A stretch of DNA of 7,069 nt from Fidelibacterota bacterium (GTDB lineage Bacteria > Fidelibacterota > UBA2242). The notes beneath the pieces are model-generated. The model was not told the origin of the DNA and made no database searches. It saw only the letters and a list, made by a program, of their open reading frames with translations. Below are positions 1-6,317 of the stretch, piece by piece. The stretch spans positions 1 through 7,069 of the forward strand of contig JALOAB010000117.1 in NCBI GenBank assembly GCA_023229045.1, written 5' to 3'. Position numbers and translations under genes: made by a program. Within the stretch, counting starts at the first letter, position 1. Each line of letters starts with the position of its first letter.

Positions 1-2
1 TG

Positions 3-902
3 GGAACCGAAGACACCATTCTGTTTTCATCCTGCTTCGACGCCAACGGCGGCGTTTTTGAACCGCTGTTCGATGAGCAATGCGCGATCATTTCCGACGA
101 GCTGAATCACGCTTCGATCATAGACGGCGTGCGGCTTTGCAAAGCCCAGCGTTTTCGCTATAAACATATGGACATGACCGAACTCGAAAAATGCTTGATA
201 GATTCTTCGGCGGCCAAGTACCGGATAATCGTGACCGACGGTGTTTTTTCGATGGACGGTCACATCGCGCCCTTACCTCAAATCTGCGAACTGGCTGAAA
301 AATACGAATCACTCGTCATGATCGACGATTCGCATGCCACCGGTTATCTCGGTGATACCGGTCGCGGCACCGCCGAATATTACGGTCTGCTCGGAAAAAT
401 CGATCTCATTACAACCACCTTTGGCAAGGCTTTGGGCGGAGCTTCCGGCGGTTGTATCTCCGGGCGGCGTGAAATTATCGAATTCATGCGTCAGCGTTCG
501 CGGCCCTATTTATTCTCAAATTCCGTCTCACCGTCAATTGTCGGAGCGACACTGAAAGCCCTGGAAATCGTGCGCAATCATCCGGAACTGCCTCATCAGA
601 CCATCGAAAATGCCCGCCGATTCCGCCAAGGCATTGAATCCGTCGGCTTTGACGTCATTCCGGGCAATTCCGCGATCGTACCAATTATGATTTACGAAGA
701 GCCGCTAGCTATAAAAATAGCCGATCTTCTCCTGAAAGAAGGCATTTATGTAGTCGGTTTTACCTATCCGGTCGTACCTCGCGGGACCGCCCGTATCCGG
801 GTACAGCTTTCCGCCGCTCATACCCCAGAACAGATTAATCGCGCAATCTCAGCTTTTAAAAAGATAAAAACTCACTTGAAAGATATAAAAAATAGCATTT
901 GA
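3..902 (+). CDS. kbl: Glycine C-acetyltransferase (2-amino-3-ketobutyrate CoA ligase), 5'-truncated
   Basis: This is a PLP-dependent alpha-oxoamine synthase. With threonine dehydrogenase it converts threonine to glycine and acetyl-CoA in the cytosol, cleaving 2-amino-3-oxobutyrate with CoA. The frame is open from base 3, and 299 residues are visible. Comparison with E. coli Kbl (about 398 residues, recalled) suggests that roughly 100 N-terminal residues lie before the window. Visible landmarks are FDANGG (residues 12-17 of the visible part), SDELNHASIIDG (31-42), the PLP-contacting DDSHATG (108-114) and the Schiff-base lysine in FGKALGGASGG (lysine codon at 426-428). The spacing of Asp108, His111 and Lys142 matches Asp210, His213 and Lys244 of E. 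coli. BioF and HemA are paralogues, but the LNHASIIDG and RLCKAQR stretches are typical of Kbl. The usual partner gene tdh is not in view downstream and may lie upstream. The TGA stop (900-902) lies inside the -35 box of the ssb promoter. Confidence 0.93.
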   Translation, partial: GTEDTILFSSCFDANGGVFEPLFDEQCAIISDELNHASIIDGVRLCKAQRFRYKHMDMTELEKCLIDSSAAKYRIIVTDGVFSMDGHIAPLPQICELAEKYESLVMIDDSHATGYLGDTGRGTAEYYGLLGKIDLITTTFGKALGGASGGCISGRREIIEFMRQRSRPYLFSNSVSPSIVGATLKALEIVRNHPELPHQTIENARRFRQGIESVGFDVIPGNSAIVPIMIYEEPLAIKIADLLLKEGIYVVGFTYPVVPRGTARIRVQLSAAHTPEQINRAISAFKKIKTHLKDIKNSI

Positions 903-927
903 CAAACTGCTCAGTTTTTTGTAGAAT
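899..927 (+). promoter_or_regulatory. Sigma-70-type promoter of ssb
   Basis: TTGACA (899-904) is a perfect -35 box. It is followed after exactly 17 bases by TAGAAT (922-927), which matches five of six -10 consensus positions. Transcription would start near 934, giving a leader of roughly 55 bases before the ssb start. The -35 box includes the kbl stop codon. I identified it by eye, but the match in both boxes and in spacing is unusually good. Confidence 0.8.
904..917. promoter_or_regulatory. 14-base palindrome in the ssb promoter spacer: candidate operator or weak terminator
   Basis: AAACTG-CT-CAGTTT is a pair of perfect 6-base inverted arms around 2 bases. It lies between the -35 and -10 boxes, where a bound repressor would block polymerase. 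In many bacteria ssb belongs to the LexA (SOS) regulon, so a LexA-like regulator is a reasonable guess, but I cannot match the site to a known LexA box. The right arm runs on into further T residues (to 920), so as RNA it could be a short, weak terminator hairpin for kbl. The two roles need not exclude each other. Confidence 0.45.
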
Positions 928-990
928 TAGAACCGGAAGTTGAAATCCCCGTAATGAGGATGTAGTTTTTAACAAAAAGGAGGACTAACG

Positions 991-1410
991 ATGGCTCTTT
1001 CAAAAGGAAGCATTAACAAGGTTATTTTGGTGGGTCACCTCGGTCGCGATCCGGAGGTGCGTTACACGCCGAGTGGCGATGCCGTTGCGGAAGTCTCATT
1101 GGCTACCACCGAATCGGTGAAAAACAAGGATGGTAAACGCGAAGATCGCACTGAATGGCACAGTTTGGTAATTTGGCGCAATCAGGCCGAATTCGCCAAA
1201 GAATGGCTCAAGAAAGGTCAGCTGGTTTACATCGAGGGTCGCCTTCAGACCCGTCAATGGGAAGATAAAGAGGGTCAAAAACGCAGTCGCACCGACATCC
1301 AGGTCGATCAAATCACGATGCTGGGTGGCTCCGGACGGGCTCGGGAAAAAGATACCGCCGAGTCGGAAGCGCCCGCCGCATCGTCACCGGATGACGAAAT
1401 TCCATTCTGA
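991..1410 (+). CDS. ssb: Single-stranded DNA-binding protein
   Basis: SSB coats single-stranded DNA during replication, recombination and repair, and recruits partner proteins through its C-terminal tip. The 139 residues divide into an OB-fold domain (about 5-112), a short Ala/Glu/Ser-rich linker (113-132) and the acidic tip DDEIPF (134-139), the standard partner-docking end. Family landmarks include INKVILVGHLGRDPEVRYT (8-26), TEWHSLVIW (54-62) and YIEGRLQTRQW (80-90). Trp56 and Trp90 match the DNA-stacking Trp54 and Trp88 of E. coli, Phe60 is replaced by Trp62, and the Trp40 position appears to be Val43. The protein is shorter than E. coli SSB (178 residues) because the linker is short. The start is fixed by a full AAGGAGG site (977-983) with 7-base spacing. 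The TGA stop is followed at once by an in-frame TAA. The gene stands alone, not in the common rpsF-ssb-rpsR cluster. Confidence 0.96.
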   Translation: MALSKGSINKVILVGHLGRDPEVRYTPSGDAVAEVSLATTESVKNKDGKREDRTEWHSLVIWRNQAEFAKEWLKKGQLVYIEGRLQTRQWEDKEGQKRSRTDIQVDQITMLGGSGRAREKDTAESEAPAASSPDDEIPF

Positions 1411-1485
1411 TAAGTTCTTGGTCGAATTAACCTTTTATGCAATTTACCAACGCCTACTTTTAACTGTTTCGGTCTGCCCCGGTAA
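1411..1485. other. Convergent intergenic gap, no clear terminator
   Basis: These 75 bases separate the 3' ends of ssb and the nucleoside kinase gene. The only structure I see is an AT-rich imperfect hairpin: TTGGT (1418-1422) can pair with ACCAA (1446-1450) and AATT with AATT inside it, across a small internal bulge. There is no GC-rich stem with a T-run, so I do not call an intrinsic terminator for either gene. Confidence 0.4.
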
Positions 1486-3141
1486 TCAATAAGAAAACGA
1501 ACTATTGCCGATGAACTCCCGCATGATGGAGGTTGGTGGAATTTCAGTATCATCGACTGGTAAAAAGTTGGATAACATATCCAGCAGACGCTGAGCCTCG
1601 GGATAGCTATGATGCTCTTCCGGTACATTTTTCAAGATTGCAACGGCTGGTGTTTTCAATACGCCATGTTCGTAGATCAAAGAAGAATTGAACATCGCAT
1701 CGGCATTGCCCTGGAAGGTGAAGATATATTTTTTCTCGCCCTCCACGACTTTTTTCCACATGTGGATCGTATCGGCGGCGCTGTAGCCGCGATATTTAAA
1801 ATCACGGATCATGCGACGCAAGAGGCGGGTGTCGTGGGTATGAATGCGATTCATATTATCAAAGTTAAGGTGGGTCAGGGCGCTGATGTAGATTTCGAAC
1901 TTATACTTTGGATTAATGGCCGGCGTCAATCCGGGATTGATACCGTGGATGCCTTCGAATATAACGATTGTTTTGTCATCTGCGTGAATGGGTTTCGGAC
2001 CGGGCGATTTAACGCCGGTAAGAAAATTATAGATCGGGGGCGTAACTATCTCGCCATTCAACAGACGTTGCAGATGATCATTAAACAATTCGAGATCGAT
2101 CGCATCCAGCACTTCAAAATTTAAACGCCCGCCCTGAAGCGCGGTCAGTTCGGCGCGGTCGCGAAAGTAATTATCCAGCGACAACAATTGCGTTTTCAGG
2201 CCCAGCACCCGCAGTTGAATGGAAAGACGCTTTGAAAAAGTGGTCTTGCCGGAAGAAGACGGCCCGGCCACGAATACGAAACGGCGCTCGTTGTCATGCG
2301 CGATCTGATCCGCCAGGTTGGCGATCTTCTTTTCCTGTAAGGCGTCGGCAATTTTAATTACATCCGAAATCTGATTTTCGGCAATCAGGCGATTGACATC
2401 GGCAACCGTACTGATTTCCAGAATCCGTCCCCAGTTATCGGTTTCCTGAAATATTTCATACAGGCGCGCTTGATCTGTAAAATGCCGCAGGCGACGCTCG
2501 TTGCCCTCAGTTGGACAACGCAGGACAAAGCCCTTTTTATAGGGCATAATATCAAATATTTTTATCAGACCTGTCCGGGGCGCCGGCGGCGAAAGCAACC
2601 AATAGCGACGTCCGTTGATGTGGTACAGTGTCACGAAATTCGCCTCGCAATATTTCAGCAGTTCCTCGGTATCGGCCTGTCCGATTTCCTTGAAATAGCG
2701 ACGGGCATCGTTACGCGACAGTAAAATCGGTTCGATGGCATGGTCAGCCGCCACGATCTTGTCAAAGCCCGCCTTGATTTGTTGAATAACCCGGTCTGTA
2801 CAGAAATTTTCATTGACAAACCGGCAGAAGGCGCCATCGCACATACTATGCATCACGAGCAGGCGTTGATCGGGAAACAGATTCTCCACCACGTAATATA
2901 AAATCAGGATCGCCGCATTTTCATAAGCCCGACGCGAGGACTCGTGAAAGTGTTGCAGAAGGCTGATGTTAGTCGATTCATTGATAATTTCATTAAAGGA
3001 GCCAAAGGAGTTATTACGGATAACCACATACGGTTTATACCGGCTGTGTGGCAGGGCGTGCTTTACAATATCTGCAATTTTTTGGCCGGGTCGAACGCGT
3101 GTCGCCCGTTTCTTGCCGAGCTTGACATTAATCATTTTCAT
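1486..3141 (-). CDS. Nucleoside kinase (uridine kinase type) with threonyl-tRNA-synthetase-like N-terminal domains
   Basis: This 551-residue cytosolic protein probably phosphorylates a nucleoside (uridine or a relative) with ATP in pyrimidine salvage. Three parts can be seen. Residues 1-63 are a TGS/ubiquitin-like segment. Residues 64-220 resemble the second additional domain of threonyl-tRNA synthetase, with an A..L...V..LFP helix and a VMHSMCDGAFCRF strand region (96-108). The C-terminal half is a phosphoribulokinase/uridine kinase P-loop domain with Walker A GPSSSGKT (293-300), SLDNYFRDR (321-329), a PPIYNF segment (368-373) and FEGIHGIN (395-402). This fused architecture is known from Thermotoga, Clostridia and Bacteroidetes and is about 550 residues long, so the gene looks complete. 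Synthetase editing activity is not implied, because the His/Cys metal-site pattern is not evident in its usual form. The start is uncertain by two codons: ATG at 3139-3141 or 3133-3135. Neither has a good Shine-Dalgarno site, unlike neighbouring genes. The substrate is inferred from family only. Confidence 0.9.
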   Translation of the reverse strand: MKMINVKLGKKRATRVRPGQKIADIVKHALPHSRYKPYVVIRNNSFGSFNEIINESTNISLLQHFHESSRRAYENAAILILYYVVENLFPDQRLLVMHSMCDGAFCRFVNENFCTDRVIQQIKAGFDKIVAADHAIEPILLSRNDARRYFKEIGQADTEELLKYCEANFVTLYHINGRRYWLLSPPAPRTGLIKIFDIMPYKKGFVLRCPTEGNERRLRHFTDQARLYEIFQETDNWGRILEISTVADVNRLIAENQISDVIKIADALQEKKIANLADQIAHDNERRFVFVAGPSSSGKTTFSKRLSIQLRVLGLKTQLLSLDNYFRDRAELTALQGGRLNFEVLDAIDLELFNDHLQRLLNGEIVTPPIYNFLTGVKSPGPKPIHADDKTIVIFEGIHGINPGLTPAINPKYKFEIYISALTHLNFDNMNRIHTHDTRLLRRMIRDFKYRGYSAADTIHMWKKVVEGEKKYIFTFQGNADAMFNSSLIYEHGVLKTPAVAILKNVPEEHHSYPEAQRLLDMLSNFLPVDDTEIPPTSIMREFIGNSSFSY

Positions 3142-3267
3142 AGTGCCGAAATTATCGAAAAAATGTCGAAAAATAAAGTTTGGTTTTTAAATATAGATTT
3201 ATAATTTCAGGTCAGTGATAATCGATTGCCTTAAATTAACTAAAACAAATATCACCAGGGAGTATTT
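3142..3267. promoter_or_regulatory. AT-rich divergent promoter region between the nucleoside kinase gene and the transporter operon
   Basis: These 126 bases must hold the promoters for both directions. On the + strand there is a perfect TATAAT (3200-3205), 62 bases before the transporter start, but no good -35 box at 16-18 bases upstream; TTGGTT (3180-3185) is too close. On the - strand TATATT (3195 to 3190) is a possible -10, also without a clear -35. TCGAAAAA occurs twice, at 3155-3162 and 3166-3173, exactly 11 bases apart. The weak -35 boxes suggest an activator or a different sigma factor, but that is inference. Confidence 0.45.
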
Positions 3268-4647
3268 ATGATCGCCTCCGCAACGGAAAATTTGATTAGT
3301 ATGCCGGCTTACCGACACAGACGTTTCCAAAACTGGATCATCATCGGCTTCATGTATTCTTTCTTCTATATGTCACGATATAATTTTTCGGCTATTGCGC
3401 CAACCTTACAAACTTTTTTCGGCTGGACAAAAAGCAACCTCGGAGTGTTCGAAACGCTCCTGCCTTTGGTCTATGGATTATCGGTCGTCATCAACGGCCC
3501 GATCGCCGATAAAATCGGGGGGCGCAAAGCTTTCCTGATCGGCGCCGTGGGCGTCGTTATCATGAACGGACTATTCGGCTTCCTGCATATTTTGGTGCAA
3601 ACTCCGGCGATTTGGGCTGATAGAGAAATCGTCGCCGAAGCCGTCTTACAATACGGTCTCACGAAAGGCGCCGTTTTATGGTTGCTGGCGATAATCTGGG
3701 CTATCAACGGTTATTTTCAATCGTTTGGGGCACTCTCAATTGTTAAAATCAATGCCCAATGGTTTCATATCCGCGAGCGAGGCACTTTCTCGGCGATCTT
3801 TGGCGTTCTGATCCGGTTCGGTCTGATTCTGGCTTTCTCAGGCACGCCGCTCATTGTCAAATTTTTGCCCTGGTACTGGGCTTTCTGGATTCCGGCTATG
3901 GTGGTGGCAATTCTGTTTGTGCTGACTATTTTCTTCGTCAGAGACACGCCCGCCGCGGCCGGTTACCCGGAACTCGATACCGGCGATGGTACGGTCAATT
4001 ACGAAGAAAAAGTAAAATTCAAAGAAGTGCTCGCCAAGGTCTTCGGCAGTAAGATTATGTGGACGATCGCGATCGGTTCGATGATGATCGGTTTCGTACG
4101 ACGCGGAGTCGTGGATGCCTGGTGGCCGGTCTATTACAAGGAAATGCAGGGAATCGCCGGAGTCGATTTCGCTTTTCAATTGACCGCCTGGGGCATCGCA
4201 ATTCTCGGAATCATTGGCGGCTTTGCTTTCGGTATTTCTTCCGACCGGGTTTTCAAGGGTCGGCGGGCGCCGGTGATTGTGATTGGTTTCTGCGGTATGG
4301 TTGTGGTTTTAATCCTGTTCTTCTTAGCCGATTTATTGCATCTCGGAGCGATTGCCGCGGCTATTCTGTTGGCCTCACTCTCATTTTTCGTCAACGGTTC
4401 GCACGGCATGATCGGGGGCGCGGCTACAATGGATTTTGGAGGACGCAAAGCCGCCGCCACGGCTGTTGGGCTAATTGACGGAATGCAGTACCTGGCGGGC
4501 GCATTTGTGGGCATGCTGGTTGGCTGGGTTACCACAAACTGGGGCTGGCAAGCCTGGAAACTCTGGCCGATTCCCTTCGCTATAGTCGGGGCGCTGGTCA
4601 TGTCCCGCCTGTGGCATGTTCTTCCCAAAGGTAAATCAAGTCATTAA
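3268..4647 (+). CDS. Major facilitator transporter, organophosphate:phosphate antiporter (OPA/GlpT-like) family
   Basis: This inner-membrane carrier of 459 residues, with about 12 hydrophobic helices, has a length typical of GlpT/UhpT (about 450). It likely exchanges a phosphorylated organic solute for phosphate. OPA signs are YMSRYNFS (34-41, as in the YLVRKNF motif of GlpT), GPIADKIGGRKAF (77-89), the central-loop motif VRDTPAAAGYPEL (224-236) and FVRRGVVDAWWPVYYKE (276-292, like LLRYGILDWSPTYLKE of GlpT). Arg37 and Arg278 or Arg279 match the two phosphate-binding arginines Arg45 and Arg269 of GlpT. The GlpT His165 position seems to hold Ile182, beside Arg183, so the substrate may differ from glycerol-3-phosphate. 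A polar loop of about 28 residues (106-133) separates the third and fourth helices and is longer than in GlpT. The start is supported by AGGGAG (3257-3262). It is the first gene of the apparent operon, and the next gene follows after 18 bases. Confidence 0.85.
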   Translation: MIASATENLISMPAYRHRRFQNWIIIGFMYSFFYMSRYNFSAIAPTLQTFFGWTKSNLGVFETLLPLVYGLSVVINGPIADKIGGRKAFLIGAVGVVIMNGLFGFLHILVQTPAIWADREIVAEAVLQYGLTKGAVLWLLAIIWAINGYFQSFGALSIVKINAQWFHIRERGTFSAIFGVLIRFGLILAFSGTPLIVKFLPWYWAFWIPAMVVAILFVLTIFFVRDTPAAAGYPELDTGDGTVNYEEKVKFKEVLAKVFGSKIMWTIAIGSMMIGFVRRGVVDAWWPVYYKEMQGIAGVDFAFQLTAWGIAILGIIGGFAFGISSDRVFKGRRAPVIVIGFCGMVVVLILFFLADLLHLGAIAAAILLASLSFFVNGSHGMIGGAATMDFGGRKAAATAVGLIDGMQYLAGAFVGMLVGWVTTNWGWQAWKLWPIPFAIVGALVMSRLWHVLPKGKSSH

Positions 4648-4665
4648 TCATAAAGGAGTATCTCC

Positions 4666-5388
4666 ATGAACGACATTTTCGACATTATCATTCTAAACGG
4701 ACGACCGGCTTCCGGCAAATCCGAGGTCATTGATTATCTCAAGAAAACTCCACTGGAAGTACGCCGGCGGCGCTTTCACATTGGTCAGATGGACGAAATT
4801 GACGATTTCCCGATGCTGTGGACCTGGTTCGAAGAGGATGCCATTCTGGAAAAACTGATGGGCAAGCCTCGTTTACACACTGACAAGGGCGGTTATTTTC
4901 TCTGGGAACACCTGTGGCATTTGCTTATCGAGCGAATTTCGATGGATTACAGCAAACGCCTGCGTGACAAGCCTAATTTTCATAACGATTATACGGCGTT
5001 GGTCGAATTTTCACGCGGCAGTGAGCACGGCGGTTATCAGGCGGCCTATCCGCATCTGTCGGATGATATTCTGCAACGCGCGGCAATTTTCTACATCGAC
5101 GTTCCTTTTGAGGAATCCCTGCAAAAAAACCGAAAACGCTTCAATCCGTCCCGGCCTGACAGTATCCTGGAACACGGACTACCAGATGAAAAGCTTACCC
5201 GTCTTTATAAAGATTGCGACTGGGAAACTTTCCGCGGCCAGGACCCGGAATTCATCAACATAAGAGGCTATAAAGTACCTTACATCGTGCTCCACAACGA
5301 GCCGGATGTGACTACTGCCCGCGATGAAAATCTCGGCCGGATTCTTGAAGATTTGCTGAATAAGCTTTGGCATTTGCGCCAAAAGTAG
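4666..5388 (+). CDS. Uncharacterised P-loop NTPase, probable small-molecule kinase
   Basis: I do not recognise this 240-residue soluble protein as a named family. It has an N-terminal beta strand (IIILNGRPASGKSEV, 7-21) with Walker A GRPASGKS (12-19), and then a strand-like FHIGQMDEIDDF (37-48) whose acidic residues sit where kinases such as adenylate or nucleoside kinases bind substrate. Residues 50-92 are rich in Trp and aromatics (LWTWFEED, FLWEHLWHLL). FSRGSEHGGYQAAYPHLSDD (115-134) and FYIDVPFEESLQKNRKRFNP (142-161) follow; the second resembles a strand plus a basic lid helix of the AAA_33/nucleoside-kinase fold. There is no signal peptide or membrane helix. AAAGGAG (4652-4658) with 7-base spacing fixes the start. 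Its place between a phosphorylated-solute transporter and a lipid-headgroup transferase suggests phosphorylation of a headgroup precursor, but this is inference from context. Confidence 0.8.
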   Translation: MNDIFDIIILNGRPASGKSEVIDYLKKTPLEVRRRRFHIGQMDEIDDFPMLWTWFEEDAILEKLMGKPRLHTDKGGYFLWEHLWHLLIERISMDYSKRLRDKPNFHNDYTALVEFSRGSEHGGYQAAYPHLSDDILQRAAIFYIDVPFEESLQKNRKRFNPSRPDSILEHGLPDEKLTRLYKDCDWETFRGQDPEFINIRGYKVPYIVLHNEPDVTTARDENLGRILEDLLNKLWHLRQK

Positions 5389-5420
5389 ATATAGATTAAA
5401 AACCGCTTAATCAGCGCCTT

Positions 5421-6317
5421 ATGACAGAACCAAACCGCGGTTTGTTCAAGCGATTATATCACGATTACCGGTCGATGCTCAAACCCCTGGAAATCGAGAG
5501 TTGGCCGGATTTATTCATATATCGTCCGCTGGCTTTCGGTCTGGTTAAATTGATCAGGCCGCTTCCAATCACCCCGAATCAAATTTCTATCTTTGCCATT
5601 GCGGTCGGGCTCGGCGGTGGAATTTGCCTGGCTTACGGTACTCCAACGAGTTTTAAAATCGCCGGAATATTATTTCTGGGCAATGTCATCCTGGATTGTA
5701 GCGACGGCATGCTCGCCCGGTCTAAAAAAAACGGCACGCCTTTCGGCCGGATCGTGGATGGGCTGGTCGATTACTTTAACGGCGGTGCAATTTTCATTGG
5801 AATGGCAATCGGATTGAGTCGTTCGGGTTTTGAGTCCACCTTTCCGCTGGCAGTACTGATTATTCTGAGTCTGGCATCCTGGGCCGGACATTCGATGGCG
5901 GTTGATTATGCCCGGCGTGAATTTCTGCGCCACGCACTCGGCGTGCAACAGTCACTAACCAAAGACCGGAAAAAATTCATCACCTACCGTCATCATCTGC
6001 GCCAAAAACCCGGGCGCTGGCCGGAAAAAATCCTGGCCAATATTTACCTATTCTACTGTGGTATGCAAAAGCCTTATGAGAAAATAAGTCGCACCTATCC
6101 GGCACAAAGGTATTATAAATTCAATAAACCAGTCATGCGCGGCTGGTTGTTGATTGATCCCGCGGCGCATATGACCATAGTAATTCTATCGGCGATTTTA
6201 TACAATCCACATATTTTCTTCTGGTATACTATCGTGATTGCTAATATCTTATTGCTGATGATGTATGCCATCCAGTATTTTATAAATAAAAAAGTGGGAG
6301 CCATTCCAATACAATGA
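5421..6317 (+). CDS. CDP-alcohol phosphatidyltransferase family protein
   Basis: This integral membrane enzyme joins a CDP-linked lipid or alcohol to a second alcohol or alcohol phosphate, releasing CMP, in phospholipid synthesis. The full family motif D-x2-D-G-x2-A-R-x8-G-x3-D-x3-D is present and intact: Asp92, Asp95, Gly96, Ala99, Arg100, Gly109, Asp113 and Asp117. The last Asp is the likely catalytic base and the others bind metal and CDP. Of the 298 residues, 1-45 form an amphipathic N-terminal segment; hydrophobic stretches lie near 50-72, 78-94, 118-136, 141-160, 247-262 and 265-287. Between them is a basic soluble loop of about 85 residues (162-246), longer than in PgsA or PssA (about 180-250 residues in all). 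No Shine-Dalgarno site precedes the ATG, so a start at Met19 cannot be excluded. The gap from the P-loop gene is 32 bases, and the stop overlaps the next start (ATGA). The headgroup is unknown; phosphoinositol-type acceptors are one possibility. Confidence 0.88.
   Translation: MTEPNRGLFKRLYHDYRSMLKPLEIESWPDLFIYRPLAFGLVKLIRPLPITPNQISIFAIAVGLGGGICLAYGTPTSFKIAGILFLGNVILDCSDGMLARSKKNGTPFGRIVDGLVDYFNGGAIFIGMAIGLSRSGFESTFPLAVLIILSLASWAGHSMAVDYARREFLRHALGVQQSLTKDRKKFITYRHHLRQKPGRWPEKILANIYLFYCGMQKPYEKISRTYPAQRYYKFNKPVMRGWLLIDPAAHMTIVILSAILYNPHIFFWYTIVIANILLLMMYAIQYFINKKVGAIPIQ

Noticed and set aside
904..920. Strong intrinsic terminator for kbl.
   Set aside because: The stem is only 5-6 mainly A-T pairs with a very tight loop. 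It also lies inside a near-consensus promoter, so an operator or spacer role is at least as likely.
1418..1450. Bidirectional terminator between ssb and the nucleoside kinase gene.
   Set aside because: The hairpin is AT-rich, bulged and has a 12-base loop, and no T-run follows the stem directly.
1609..2124. Long open frame on the + strand opposite the nucleoside kinase gene (171 codons).
   Set aside because: It lies wholly inside a gene with clear family motifs, has no recognisable domain and no ribosome site, and reads as a shadow of the opposite strand.
4059..4478. Open frame of 139 codons inside the transporter gene, and the opposite-strand frame at 4176-4628.
   Set aside because: Their compositions (Arg/Asp-rich and Pro/Lys/Ile-rich) are typical of out-of-frame translation of a membrane protein gene; the transporter frame has the family motifs.
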